In this document: positions 1 to 8,106 of the stretch, piece after piece
How the letters are laid out: every line of letters starts with the position of its first letter
Position numbering within the stretch: the first letter of the stretch is position 1
Virus record (IMG/VR): IMGVR_UViG_3300037202_000059
Location: 1-42,358 of that record
Origin: a virus
Reading direction: 5' to 3' (one strand)
DNA length: 42,358 bases
Position numbers and translations under genes: made by a program
The notes under the pieces: model-generated
The model's database searches: none
What the model was told of the DNA's origin: nothing
Seen by the model: the letters and a program-made list of their open reading frames with translations, nothing else

Positions 1-116
1 CTGTTTACCCACAGACAATCCGTGGTTGCGGTTCCTCTGAAGTAGCAACTCGAACTGGTGTCATCCGCGCTAACTCCATTGATCTCTACCAGTGAAATGC
101 CAAGCACGGAGTTGGC
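1..116. repeat. Terminal direct repeat, left copy
   Basis: Bases 1-116 are identical to bases 42243-42358. The repeat lies inside one open reading frame that continues in frame from the left end into the right end. The simplest reading is that a circular molecule of 42,242 bp was linearised with an assembly overlap. A true 116-bp terminal redundancy on a linear genome is possible but less likely, because it would cut a gene. Confidence 0.93.
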
Positions 117-1703
117 ACAGGTCTGAAGATTCGGGAATGCGCCTGTAAATGGCTCGGCCACCAGCCACGAGGTCTGCGCACCTAAATTGCTCCCGCTTCC
201 GAGGGTGTGATTCCCTGTTATCAAGCGGACGTGACATCCCCCAGGGTCGTTGTGGGAGTTGTTGGAGTTGTTGTACGTCTTGCAGGCACTCGCAGCGGCC
301 TGGACCGTGGTATAGGCTCCCGCGTGAGTGCCCGAATTGTACGCACTTTCGGCAAGGGCGACAGTTGCCGCCACCGCGCCGGATGTGCCAGACGGGTCAA
401 CCACCGCTCCGGGGGCCGCGCACTTGCCGCTAGTACTTCCGTAACAAGCCAATTCCTGAATTGGGCCGATGCTTTCGTTTCCCGCGACACCACGTAGGAC
501 CGTCGTGTTGACCGTGAATCCTGTGCCGGGAATTCCCGGCTGCACACCACTAGCAGTCGTAGTCGCCGCCGTTGCGGACGAACAGCCATACCCACCATAG
601 GTGATGGCAAACGTCGCAACGGCCGTGGTGCTCAGGGTGAGCACCTTATACATTGGCGCGATTGAGCATCCGTTGATGGCTCCAGTATCGCCAACTGCAT
701 AAAGCGCCCCACCGGCATTTTTAGTGGCCGTCACAATCGGCCCCGTGGTGACGCTGGAGTCGAGGCAGGTGTCTCCCACCCACGGGCACGCCTTGAAGTT
801 GAACGTCTGGGTAGTGCCTGGAGTGTAGCCAGTGAAATCCACGTTAGCGATGTACGCCTGCACGGCACCTTGATCGTTTGCTTGTGACGTGCTCTTGGTA
901 GGATTCAAGACAGTATAAGAAGTAGTTCCGTCGCTGATGATGACGGACGCTACGGGCTTGTATTGCTTAAAAAAGTCGTCTGAACAGACTACCTCAAACG
1001 CAAGCGTCGAGGCTGTCACTTGCTGATACGGAACTGGCCCAGCCCATCGACAGTTCGGAAGTGGGTAGGACGCCGCTGAACAGGCCGCTGGATAGCTGGC
1101 CAAATTCGAACAGGAGTTGATCGAGGTAGAAGCGCTATTTGTCACGCTCAAAATCGACGCGTTGTTTGTCGTACCGCCAACCGTGATTGCGCCTGCTAAG
1201 ATGTTGACGGAAATGGAAGTGTCTGCGGCAAAGACGTTTCCAGGACCGACCACTCCGCTGGTGGGATCAATCCCAGGCCCGAGCGCGATACGTACATCTG
1301 TATAGCCAGCGGGCACAGTGTCTCCAGTGCAAGCGTCTGCGCTTCCGGCTGCTATCGTGTCTGGAGTTGTTTCGGTCGGATACGCTTGCCGAAGATAGTA
1401 GGTACCGATGATCGTCCGGCTCACGTTGGTCGAAGCGCCAGCGGTGGTAAAACCTTGCGAGGTCAAAGAAAGCACGACAGCCGCGTTTGTCGGAGGATTG
1501 TACGGAGGAAGGCTTGGAAAAGTGGTTGCGACCCCCAGCGCAAAGGTCGCTGATCCAGTCGCGTTCATGCGGGCATCGAGCACCCACCCATTCATGCGGG
1601 GATCGCCCGATTCGTGCGCTCCGCACACCCAGGCGGCGGTGATATCTCCTGCGGCGGCCCAGACGGAGCCCGAGAGAATAAGGAACAACGCAAATCGTCG
1701 CAT
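1..1703 (-). CDS. Secreted beta-helix spike-like protein, N-terminal part (continues at 42242-41075)
   Basis: The gene begins at 1703 (start MRRFALFLIL), runs off the left end and continues in frame from 42242 to a stop at 41075, about 956 residues in all. The first 20 or so residues are a classic Sec signal peptide (hydrophobic core, cleavage near VWAAAG). The mature part is Ser/Thr/Gly/Ala rich with many scattered cysteines, as in exported adhesins. The far C-terminus (in the other part) carries a D-I-D-G-x-P-R...G-A-Y pattern known from right-handed beta-helix surface proteins with a choice-of-anchor Q type end. It follows the fibre-like gene at 1705-3330 with a one-base gap, so the two are co-transcribed. 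A receptor-binding or polysaccharide-degrading spike is likely. A secreted host-modifying protein is the alternative. Confidence 0.85.
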   Translation of the reverse strand, partial: MRRFALFLILSGSVWAAAGDITAAWVCGAHESGDPRMNGWVLDARMNATGSATFALGVATTFPSLPPYNPPTNAAVVLSLTSQGFTTAGASTNVSRTIIGTYYLRQAYPTETTPDTIAAGSADACTGDTVPAGYTDVRIALGPGIDPTSGVVGPGNVFAADTSISVNILAGAITVGGTTNNASILSVTNSASTSINSCSNLASYPAACSAASYPLPNCRWAGPVPYQQVTASTLAFEVVCSDDFFKQYKPVASVIISDGTTSYTVLNPTKSTSQANDQGAVQAYIANVDFTGYTPGTTQTFNFKACPWVGDTCLDSSVTTGPIVTATKNAGGALYAVGDTGAINGCSIAPMYKVLTLSTTAVATFAITYGGYGCSSATAATTTASGVQPGIPGTGFTVNTTVLRGVAGNESIGPIQELACYGSTSGKCAAPGAVVDPSGTSGAVAATVALAESAYNSGTHAGAYTTVQAAASACKTYNNSNNSHNDPGGCHVRLITGNHTLGSGSNLGAQTSWLVAEPFTGAFPNLQTCANSVLGISLVEINGVSADDTSSSCYFRGTATTDCLWVN

Positions 1704-1704
1704 T

Positions 1705-3330
1705 TTACTGCGCCTCAATGTGGACAGAGATCCGCTTCGTCGTGCCATCTGCCGCTCCGCCAATGGTCTCTATGGAATCGCCGGCCGTCCATGTCTGGGT
1801 AGCTAGGGTGCCACATGTCACCGATATGCCATCCACGGTAATCGCCGTTCCTGCCGCATTTGCACAAGCTACCGTCCCGGTGATGTTGCTCACCGTTGCC
1901 GGAGTCAAGACTGCCGATGTGTAGGCTGTGGTGGTTGGGGCGCCACCCGTCGAATGCCGGTATGCCAGTTGAATGGTGGAGGCTCCAGCATCCGCTTTAA
2001 CGAGGATAAGACTGACCGCCATCGTTGATGGAGCCACGATTAGGGACCGCTGTGGTTGAATCTGGGTAGTAACAAGTGGTGGCCCATCGTCCGAACCGAA
2101 TCCTAAATCTTTGGTAAAGGTCCCTCCTGTGCTCACGCAGGACCAAGCATGCGTACTCGTGTTGTACAGATTGGCTCCCGCGCATCCGACTGGCATCGCT
2201 ACCGCTGTCGGTACGGCGCTCCCTGCCGTGGCATTCATCACCACGGTATCGGCGGCCTGGGTGGCGAGGCCGGAAAGCGGGATGGCTGGCAGGTCCCCCG
2301 ATGCCAGCGCGCGGAATGCTGGGGCGCCTGCGGTCGCAAACAAGGCATGCGTAACGGTGGAGTCTGCTGCCGTCACGGTGGGTGCCGCGCCTGCGCCGCC
2401 TCCCAATACTACGCCGTTGGCTGTGAGCGCGGCAGACGTTGCCCAAGTTGATGCCGATGAGAAGTAGGGAATGCCGCCTGACGTTCCCGCGACGGTAAAG
2501 GCCGGCGTGGTGGTAGGAGTGGCAACCGAGATAATGCCCCCGGTGAATCCTACTGTAGTCACGGTCCCACTTCCACCCCCGCCTCCATTCAGTAGCAGCC
2601 AACCGGCGGCTGTCACTGAGGTACAGGCGGGTGCCCCCGTTCCAGCGGTTGCGTTGCAGACGTATTCGTTGTGCGCCGTTGTGTCCGTGAACAGATCGCC
2701 GGGGAGGTTGGTCGCCACGCTACCAGGGGCGGACGTCCCGAAGAATTTCTGCGCTACTTTGGTGGTGTCGAGTCCAATAGTTCCGCTGCCCGTAATTGGT
2801 CCACCTGTGATCGGAGAGGTGGTGGCCACGTTGGTTACCGTGCCGCTTCCTCCTGATCCACTTGAGGGTAACGCTGCTGCTGAGGCTCCTTTGACTCCGT
2901 ATCCTCGGACTGTGCCGTGGCCTGTGCCTGAAGATCCGCTGATGACTACTCGGACGTACGCTCCGTAGGACGCGGCGTAGAGCATTCCTTGCGTTCCGAC
3001 AATCGGGTTAGCACCTTGCAAAACACATGGGGGCTGGACGGATGGCGAGCATATGGTACTCGGCACGGCTGTCCAGGTGGATTTGTCGGGTGAGGTCTGA
3101 AACGTGACGGTGGAACTGAGGGTTCCGCCTGCGGCTGCATCGGTCGATAGTGTAATTGCCCAATTTCGGCAAGGGATAGCGCCGGAAAGGTTTGATACTG
3201 CGGTCTGTGTGCCGTCTCCCGTGAATGTGTAGGTGAAGGAGCAGTCTTGAGTCTGTGCGGATAGCGGAAGGCATACCAAAAGGGCCGCACAGAAGAGTAG
3301 AAGGGGCATGGCCTTTCGAAAGGTGGTCAT
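1705..3330 (-). CDS. Signal-peptide-bearing fibre-like protein with GSGTVT repeats
   Basis: This is a 541-residue protein. I place the start at 3330 (MTTFRKAMPLLLF) because a typical signal peptide follows at once (hydrophobic core about residues 8-20, cleavage near LSAQ). The open frame extends upstream to 3516, but that part overlaps the previous gene and does not look like protein. Residues about 25-160 form a Ser/Thr-rich domain with paired cysteines. Residues about 165-400 are low-complexity Gly/Ser/Thr with repeated GSGTVT-type units, T-D-T-T-x-x-x-E-Y and ASGDLP-like motifs seen in phage tail fibres. The C-terminal 120 residues look like a small beta-rich tip. An export signal on a virion fibre is odd for a tailed phage and suggests assembly or display via the cell envelope. 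Confidence 0.72.
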   Translation of the reverse strand: MTTFRKAMPLLLFCAALLVCLPLSAQTQDCSFTYTFTGDGTQTAVSNLSGAIPCRNWAITLSTDAAAGGTLSSTVTFQTSPDKSTWTAVPSTICSPSVQPPCVLQGANPIVGTQGMLYAASYGAYVRVVISGSSGTGHGTVRGYGVKGASAAALPSSGSGGSGTVTNVATTSPITGGPITGSGTIGLDTTKVAQKFFGTSAPGSVATNLPGDLFTDTTAHNEYVCNATAGTGAPACTSVTAAGWLLLNGGGGGSGTVTTVGFTGGIISVATPTTTPAFTVAGTSGGIPYFSSASTWATSAALTANGVVLGGGAGAAPTVTAADSTVTHALFATAGAPAFRALASGDLPAIPLSGLATQAADTVVMNATAGSAVPTAVAMPVGCAGANLYNTSTHAWSCVSTGGTFTKDLGFGSDDGPPLVTTQIQPQRSLIVAPSTMAVSLILVKADAGASTIQLAYRHSTGGAPTTTAYTSAVLTPATVSNITGTVACANAAGTAITVDGISVTCGTLATQTWTAGDSIETIGGAADGTTKRISVHIEAQ

Positions 3331-3349
3331 GCCCCATATTCTACGCCTG

Positions 3350-3616
3350 CTAAGGCTTGGAGGGGAAGGGGATTGACTCTGGGGGTACGTCGGCGCATTT
3401 CTTGACGGGCCATGCTTCCATCTTGTCGGCGTGCGCCATTGCCAACGAGTAGGCCGTATCCGATCCACCGTTGAGACGGTGCATATAGGCCCATCCTCGT
3501 ACTGCGAGGTGTCCAACTTTGTCTTGGGCGCGTATCAGAAACACCGGCTCATCCGCTGGTATTTCGTTCGCCGCGTCCTGAATCCGTGCATTGTAATCGT
3601 CGCGTGCGTGCTTCAT
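3350..3616 (-). CDS. Small phage protein of unknown function
   Basis: This 88-residue protein starts at MKHARDD, which overlaps the stop of the preceding gene by 4 bases (ATGA coupling). It is soluble and mixed alpha/beta, with the segment P-V-F-L-I-R-A-Q-D and a W-A-Y-M-H-R region, and it has no cysteine cluster. The style is that of conserved small phage proteins found in early operons, but I cannot name a function. It is the last small gene of the early operon before the fibre gene 20 bases downstream. Confidence 0.75.
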   Translation of the reverse strand: MKHARDDYNARIQDAANEIPADEPVFLIRAQDKVGHLAVRGWAYMHRLNGGSDTAYSLAMAHADKMEAWPVKKCADVPPESIPFPSKP

Positions 3617-3879
3617 ACGTAAAGTGCCTCGATAGCTTCCGGTCGGTTGGCTGACTGGTAAAGGTGAGCGCATACCCAACAGAGATTACGTGGGATGCGC
3701 GGGCTTTTGGCGTGCGGTTCGGTATCGGAATACGCGGCGTGACAGATGGCGCATTCGTGAAACGTGGAAGCTGCGGAGTCAATGATCTTGCGGGCGAGTT
3801 CTACCGCGCAGGGGCCACAGAGTAGGGAGTCTCCGTCTGTGGCCTCATGGCAACGGGCGCATTGAGCGGGTCCGGTCAT
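3613..3879 (-). CDS. Small zinc-ribbon protein
   Basis: This 88-residue protein has three cysteine-pair knuckles: C-A-R-C near residue 7, C-G-P-C near 21, C-A-I-C near 43, and a later C-W-V-C near 67. The spacing suggests two zinc-binding modules. It overlaps the upstream acidic protein gene by 4 bases and the downstream gene by 4 bases. The role is unknown; nucleic-acid or protein binding is the usual use of such folds. Confidence 0.75.
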   Translation of the reverse strand: MTGPAQCARCHEATDGDSLLCGPCAVELARKIIDSAASTFHECAICHAAYSDTEPHAKSPRIPRNLCWVCAHLYQSANRPEAIEALYV

Positions 3880-4160
3880 TCGTCCCCGGTACCGTCGTCC
3901 GTTTCGTCCGGATCGTCTTCTTCGTCGTCTTCCAAGTTTCCAAGGTCGTCGACAAGCGGCGTGTCGTCTTCGTCCTCATCGTCCTCCTCATCGGCGGGCA
4001 CGAGGTCGTCAAAGTCTTTGTCGTAGACGTATTCGGTTTCCGTTTGGCAATCCGCGCACGTCACGAGGTGGCCGGTCTCGGTGTCCGCGAGGTCGGCATC
4101 TTCAATTTCTACGTCTAGGTCGCAGTCGCATTCGGGGCACGTTACGGTAAAGGTTCTCAT
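3876..4160 (-). CDS. Zinc-knuckle protein with long acidic tail
   Basis: This 94-residue protein has an N-terminal zinc knuckle (C-P-E-C-D-C, then C-A-D-C about 25 residues later). It ends in a tail of about 40 residues made almost entirely of Asp and Glu. Acidic tails of this kind can mimic DNA or block a DNA-binding site, so an anti-host or DNA-mimic role is possible but not shown. It is coupled by 4-base overlaps to both neighbours. Confidence 0.75.
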   Translation of the reverse strand: MRTFTVTCPECDCDLDVEIEDADLADTETGHLVTCADCQTETEYVYDKDFDDLVPADEEDDEDEDDTPLVDDLGNLEDDEEDDPDETDDGTGDE

Positions 4161-4486
4161 TTCGGTGGCTCCGTTTCGATTGTAGTCTTCTCGCGCAGTC
4201 GGCGCTGGCGTACTTCAGCGTGAGCCATTTCAATCAGTTCGGCCTCCTGCTGTCCGTTGATCCGGGCGGTTCTCTGGCGCTCCTGTCGCTCTCGCATCCA
4301 CGCTTCTTTCTGCGCCTGACTGCCGTGCGGGTCGGGAATGATCCCTTGGCGCGCAACGGCAACGGATGCGCGGCGCAAAGCATCGGCGGTCTGCCGTCGT
4401 TCGTACGCGCTCAATCCGCGATTCTTCGCACGTCTCGAGGGCTGGTACATGGCGTGTGAGGTATCCAACTGGCCGAAGGGTTTCAT
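4157..4486 (-). CDS. Basic, charged helical small protein
   Basis: This 109-residue protein is chosen from MKPFGQLD because that start overlaps the stop of the MerR-like gene by 4 bases. The frame continues far upstream but only as a shadow. The sequence is rich in Arg, Gln and Glu with long predicted helices (R-E-R-Q-E-R-Q-R...) and no cysteines. I do not recognise a family. Its fixed position directly after a MerR-type regulator may mean a partner role. Confidence 0.7.
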   Translation of the reverse strand: MKPFGQLDTSHAMYQPSRRAKNRGLSAYERRQTADALRRASVAVARQGIIPDPHGSQAQKEAWMRERQERQRTARINGQQEAELIEMAHAEVRQRRLREKTTIETEPPK

Positions 4487-4812
4487 TTTGGAACCACCAG
4501 CGTACCCTTGATGATGGTCGGCACGGTGATCCGTATGGCAACATCGAAGCGCCATCCAAGGTATTTGCGCACGTGCCGCAGTCCTATTCCCGCTTTCCGC
4601 AAGGCTGCGATGCGGCGGACCTTCTCCACTTCGGCATCGGTATACATGCGCTTGCCATCGATGATAGCCGGTGAGACTGCGCCTTGTTCGTCCCACCATT
4701 GAAGCTGCCGAAGGCTCACGCCAATGGCTTGCGAAACGGCTAGCGATGTGTGCGTAGGAGCGTCGGCCACGGATGGCGGTTGGGTGTTTGGCTTCTGCGG
4801 TTTCTTGGTCAT
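4483..4812 (-). CDS. MerR-type helix-turn-helix regulator
   Basis: This 109-residue protein starts at MTKKPQKP, overlapping the upstream stop by 4 bases. Residues about 27-95 match the MerR N-terminal DNA-binding domain: S-Q-A-I-G-V-S-L-R-Q-L-Q-W-W-D-E-Q-G-A-V, then a wing with K-R-M-Y-T-D-A-E-V, then R-R-I-A-A-L-R-K-A-G-I. The usual effector-binding C-terminal domain is missing; only about 15 residues follow. It is therefore a compact DNA-binding protein, probably a phage transcription regulator or an excisionase-like architectural protein. Confidence 0.85.
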   Translation of the reverse strand: MTKKPQKPNTQPPSVADAPTHTSLAVSQAIGVSLRQLQWWDEQGAVSPAIIDGKRMYTDAEVEKVRRIAALRKAGIGLRHVRKYLGWRFDVAIRITVPTIIKGTLVVPK

Positions 4813-5363
4813 TTGCCCTTGTACTCCCTTTCCCAAACTTTCTTGCATCCTTTGCAAGAGGGTTCGATATTCGCTTTCGTGCTGATAAAGCACTTCGCAT
4901 TGACTGAAGCGCCACATGCGGCCGGTGGGATCTTCGCACCTGGCGGGATTGTTGGCGCGTGGATGATGTGGGTCCGGTCTTCATCCTGTATCCACCCGAA
5001 TTTACCCTCTCCCAAGTCGGCCACTTCGTACGGGGTCAACATCTGCTCGTGTCCTCCGAATTGGCAGTTCCCGCGCATCTCGATAGGCGGGGTGCCCCAT
5101 ACTTGCCAGTCTTGCACCTGCTGTTGAAATGCTGCGATGACTTCCGATTTGGCGTGCTCCAGGGAGGCAAACCTACCAAGGCGGTTGAACACGCTTGGCA
5201 CGGCGCTTGGGCCGGGGCCATTCGGGATTGTGCGTGCCTGCCATCGTTCGCCGGTCCCGAATATCTCCACCGGGATTAAGCCGGGCATCTTCATACCCAT
5301 CGGATTCAGTTTACCGATGGGCTGTTCGAAGACGGCGTGGAAGGTTACCTTGATGGCGCGCAT
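4809..5363 (-). CDS. Unknown protein with C-terminal zinc-binding cysteines
   Basis: This 184-residue protein starts at MRAIKV behind a strong AGGAGG ribosome site. The N-terminal half looks like a beta-rich domain (M-R-A-I-K-V-T-F-H-A-V-F). A central helix carries E-V-I-A-A-F-Q-Q-Q. The C-terminal part has a basic C-K-G-C-K-K cluster with two further cysteines about 15-30 residues before it. No family is recognised. It is part of the early minus operon and overlaps its downstream neighbour by 4 bases. Confidence 0.72.
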   Translation of the reverse strand: MRAIKVTFHAVFEQPIGKLNPMGMKMPGLIPVEIFGTGERWQARTIPNGPGPSAVPSVFNRLGRFASLEHAKSEVIAAFQQQVQDWQVWGTPPIEMRGNCQFGGHEQMLTPYEVADLGEGKFGWIQDEDRTHIIHAPTIPPGAKIPPAACGASVNAKCFISTKANIEPSCKGCKKVWEREYKGK

Positions 5364-5506
5364 TTGTCCCTCCTGTGTTCCCGGTTCCACCGCTTACGTG
5401 CTCTCCATGCCGGGTTGCGGCGCAAACGCCCCCAGGGCTTAAAACTGAAGCAACGCGCCGGGTAGATTTTCCTTAAGTTTGTTGTGGACTTGCGTTCGGC
5501 TCTCAC
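5345..5506 (-). CDS. Very basic 53-residue protein
   Basis: A GTG start overlaps the stop of the preceding gene (GTGA), and the gene overlaps the next start by 19 bases. The product is rich in Arg, Lys and Trp (for example R-R-N-P-A-W-R-A-R-K-R-W) and carries one R-N-P motif of the type repeated in the morphogenesis block. A small nucleic-acid-binding protein is plausible. The coupled start is the main evidence that it is real. Confidence 0.55.
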   Translation of the reverse strand: MRAERKSTTNLRKIYPARCFSFKPWGRLRRNPAWRARKRWNREHRRDKCAPSR

Positions 5507-5694
5507 CCTTGGGCCTCCGTCTTGGCAAGGTCTTCGGCTACGGCACGCATTTTAGAAGCGGCGCTCCGCAGGTGGTAGATAATCACGTTGCGAATCTCGA
5601 AGTGCCGGCCGGTCGCATCCGGCTTCATCTGGTCCGCCAGCAGTCCTATGTTGGCGGCTGCACTGGCGAATTCTTTAGCGGTCTCAAATGGCAT
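5503..5694 (-). CDS. Small helical protein downstream of methyltransferase
   Basis: This 63-residue, largely alpha-helical, Ala-rich protein starts at MPFETAKEF, 11 bases inside the end of the methyltransferase gene. It has no cysteines and no membrane segment. The function is unknown; tight overlap on both sides shows it belongs to the operon. Confidence 0.68.
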   Translation of the reverse strand: MPFETAKEFASAAANIGLLADQMKPDATGRHFEIRNVIIYHLRSAASKMRAVAEDLAKTEAQG

Positions 5695-6718
5695 CTGGCG
5701 TGTCCTCCGTGGGTTTGTGGCTAAACTCCATGCTGGTCTGTTCGTCGTCCTCCACGTCCGGTTGGCACGCGGCGACGTTCTTTACCGATTGGCGATAGTA
5801 GGAGGGCTTCAACTCGATGCTGACGGCCTTCCGGTCGGCGCGCACTGCGGCGAACGCTGTTGAGCCTACCCCGCCGAATGGGTCCATTGCCGTCTCGCCG
5901 GGGTTGCTCCACAATTCCAGGGCGCGTGAGATTACATCCAACTGCAAGGGGTGGACGTGCTTTTCGTCCTCGGCGTCCCGGGCCTCTTTGTATTTCAGAA
6001 CGCCTTCGGCTTTGGTCCCGGTGTTCCCTCGGATGTCGTCCCAAACGCTTGAGGCATACTGGCGCCAGATCCAATGAGAGTAGCGGTTCTCGATCTGGCT
6101 CCCCTTCCACTTCCGGTATCGCAGTAATTCGTGGGGTACCTTGCGCTCTCCGTAATACCGGGTCAATCCGCGCTCGTGGGTCACAGGTACGGCGTTCTTT
6201 CCCTTGCGCCTGAATATCAGTAGGTAATCCGCACCGGCCACGCAGGAGTTGCACGAGTCGTCCACTATGGTCTTATGTGCCAGAGCTTTCGTGAGCGTCC
6301 GGTTGCGCACCGTCAACGGCTCCTTCCATATCGTGATGCGCGGGCTGGCCTGCTTAAATCCGCACTTCTCATGAAGCCGGATGATGTCTCCGGGGAAGTC
6401 CGCGTACGAGTCGCATCCACTGTTTCCGCTCGGCACGTCCATGCAATGAACGCAGGACATCCGGCCCGGTTTGGTTAGCCGGTAGAGTTCTCGCACGAAG
6501 AATTCGTAATGGGTAAAGAACCCCTTGTAGTCCCGGCAGTTCGAAAGGTCCCGGTCGCTGGAACTGTAGTGGTACAGGCATCCGCCTGAGTCCGTGGCGA
6601 ATGGCGGGGAATAAACCGAGAGGTCCACCGAGGCATCAGGTAGGGTGGGTAGAACCTCGAGCGCGTCTCCGTTGTACAGCGCGTATTTCTCTTCGATCTG
6701 TTGGGCGATTATAGCCAT
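5684..6718 (-). CDS. Beta-class DNA methyltransferase (N4-cytosine or N6-adenine)
   Basis: This 344-residue protein starts at MAIIAQQ, overlapping the end of the helicase gene by 10 bases. The catalytic motif IV is S-P-P-F at residues 37-40. The AdoMet-binding motif I is D-P-F-G-G-V-G at 279-285 near the C-terminus. The order IV, then target-recognition region, then I defines the beta class. SPPF is more usual in N4-cytosine enzymes, but N6-adenine activity cannot be excluded. No restriction endonuclease lies nearby, so it is probably an orphan phage enzyme protecting the genome or marking it for replication or regulation. Pairing with an SNF2-like helicase is common in phages. Confidence 0.93.
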   Translation of the reverse strand: MAIIAQQIEEKYALYNGDALEVLPTLPDASVDLSVYSPPFATDSGGCLYHYSSSDRDLSNCRDYKGFFTHYEFFVRELYRLTKPGRMSCVHCMDVPSGNSGCDSYADFPGDIIRLHEKCGFKQASPRITIWKEPLTVRNRTLTKALAHKTIVDDSCNSCVAGADYLLIFRRKGKNAVPVTHERGLTRYYGERKVPHELLRYRKWKGSQIENRYSHWIWRQYASSVWDDIRGNTGTKAEGVLKYKEARDAEDEKHVHPLQLDVISRALELWSNPGETAMDPFGGVGSTAFAAVRADRKAVSIELKPSYYRQSVKNVAACQPDVEDDEQTSMEFSHKPTEDTPDAI

Positions 6719-8106
6719 GACGGGACTTGGACCTCTTCGTTGAATTTGTAGCCGGACTCGATTTTTAGCGACTCGTGCATGTGGGTGACCATCATGGAGA
6801 ACATTCGGTCGGCCGCTTCCGATTTTCGCTGCATGTTGTCTTTCGCGCCTTTCTCGCCTTCGGTCACGATAATGTCGTTGATGACATCCTGGGTTTGGCC
6901 GTACCGCCAGCACCTTCGTACACCCTGGTAATGCTGTTCAAACGAGTGCGAGGCAAACTCCACGACGTGGGCGCAGTGCTGCCAGTTGAGCCCCCATCCT
7001 CCAATTTTCTGCTTGGTGATAATGCCGCGAGACTGGCCGGATACAAAGGCTTCGTACGCGGCTTCCTTGGCCTCGTCGGGGTCGGCTCCCGCGACCTGTA
7101 CCGCATCGGGAATCAGCTTTTCGAGTAGATCACCTTCCGGGTTCAGATGGCACCAAATCACGAAAGGCTTCCCGGTGTCCGCTACCAGTTCGGCGGCTTT
7201 CTCACACCGCTCTTGAATCGTCCTGCGGCGTTCTTCCCGTTCCTCTGCCATATTGGACGCGGGCACCGGGTACAGGTATCCTGGCGCTATGGTGCGGGTC
7301 TCTACGATGTGCTCTCGCTCAATCAGCTTGGGGAGTACAAACCGGGAATCCTCAAATGGCCCGAAGTCGGAAGGTCGGCGGCCACCTCGAGCCCAAGAAC
7401 AGACCCACCGGAAGAAAGGCGTCTCGGCGTGTCCCTTGAATCTCCATCCGGCGTTGGACGGTCCACCTTCGGCGGGACTGTGCCGGTTCAATCGCTTCAT
7501 GTCCGACGTGTTTTGATCGTTCCGAAAGAATCGGTTGAGCATGTCCATCTGCCCCATGACTCCAAGGGCCTCGCTCGATGTTCCCAGTTCGATGTAATCG
7601 TTGGGCGCGGCGGTCGCGGTCGCTAGCAGCCGGTAGGGTTGCGTCCGCATGAACTCGGTGACGGCGGCGCGGCGTTTCCCGTTGAACGATTTAATGGCGC
7701 TCGATTCGTCGCACACCGTAGCGGCGAAGTCGTGGGGGTTGAAATAATGCAGGCGTTCGTAGTTGGTGACGTTGATTCCCACATATACCGCGCCATCGCT
7801 GGATCGGTCGGCCTGGATGCCGAATTTCTCGGACTCCCGGATGGTCTGTTGCGCCACGGCAAGCGGGGTCACGATGAGCACGGGCTTATTGGTCTTGCGA
7901 ACCACGTTCTCTGCCCACACAAGCTCCATCGGCGTTTTGCCCATGCCGCAATCGGCAAAGGTCGCGGACTTCCCTTTTCGCAGGTTCCATTCCACTATGG
8001 AGCGCTGGAAGTCGAACAAAAAGGGCGGCATCCACACGGGATCGAAGCCGGTGAAACTCCCCTCTTGGGCTTTCGATTCTAGGAAGCGTTCGTAAGGAGT
8101 CGTCAT
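6709..8106 (-). CDS. SNF2-like superfamily 2 helicase
   Basis: This 465-residue protein has Walker A G-M-G-K-T at residues 54-58, motif II D-E-S-S at 134-137, motif III region L-L-A-T-A-T-A, and a C-terminal helicase domain with Q-H-Y-Q-G-V-R-R-C-W-R-Y-G-Q-T (motif VI). This is the pattern of compact SNF2-like phage helicases that remodel DNA during replication or recombination. The next gene, overlapping by 10 bases, is the methyltransferase. It is the only clear P-loop NTPase I can find in the window, which matters because no packaging ATPase is visible. Confidence 0.93.
   Translation of the reverse strand: MTTPYERFLESKAQEGSFTGFDPVWMPPFLFDFQRSIVEWNLRKGKSATFADCGMGKTPMELVWAENVVRKTNKPVLIVTPLAVAQQTIRESEKFGIQADRSSDGAVYVGINVTNYERLHYFNPHDFAATVCDESSAIKSFNGKRRAAVTEFMRTQPYRLLATATAAPNDYIELGTSSEALGVMGQMDMLNRFFRNDQNTSDMKRLNRHSPAEGGPSNAGWRFKGHAETPFFRWVCSWARGGRRPSDFGPFEDSRFVLPKLIEREHIVETRTIAPGYLYPVPASNMAEEREERRRTIQERCEKAAELVADTGKPFVIWCHLNPEGDLLEKLIPDAVQVAGADPDEAKEAAYEAFVSGQSRGIITKQKIGGWGLNWQHCAHVVEFASHSFEQHYQGVRRCWRYGQTQDVINDIIVTEGEKGAKDNMQRKSEAADRMFSMMVTHMHESLKIESGYKFNEEVQVPSWL

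Noticed and set aside
1-116. Terminal repeat as a true phage terminal redundancy or integration site
   Set aside because: It lies inside a gene that is continuous across the circle and no integrase gene exists, so an assembly overlap of a circular molecule is simpler.
6709-8106. SNF2-like helicase as the packaging ATPase
   Set aside because: Its motifs, including the C-terminal helicase motif VI, and the paired methyltransferase point to DNA remodelling; packaging ATPases of both terminase and A32 types look different.
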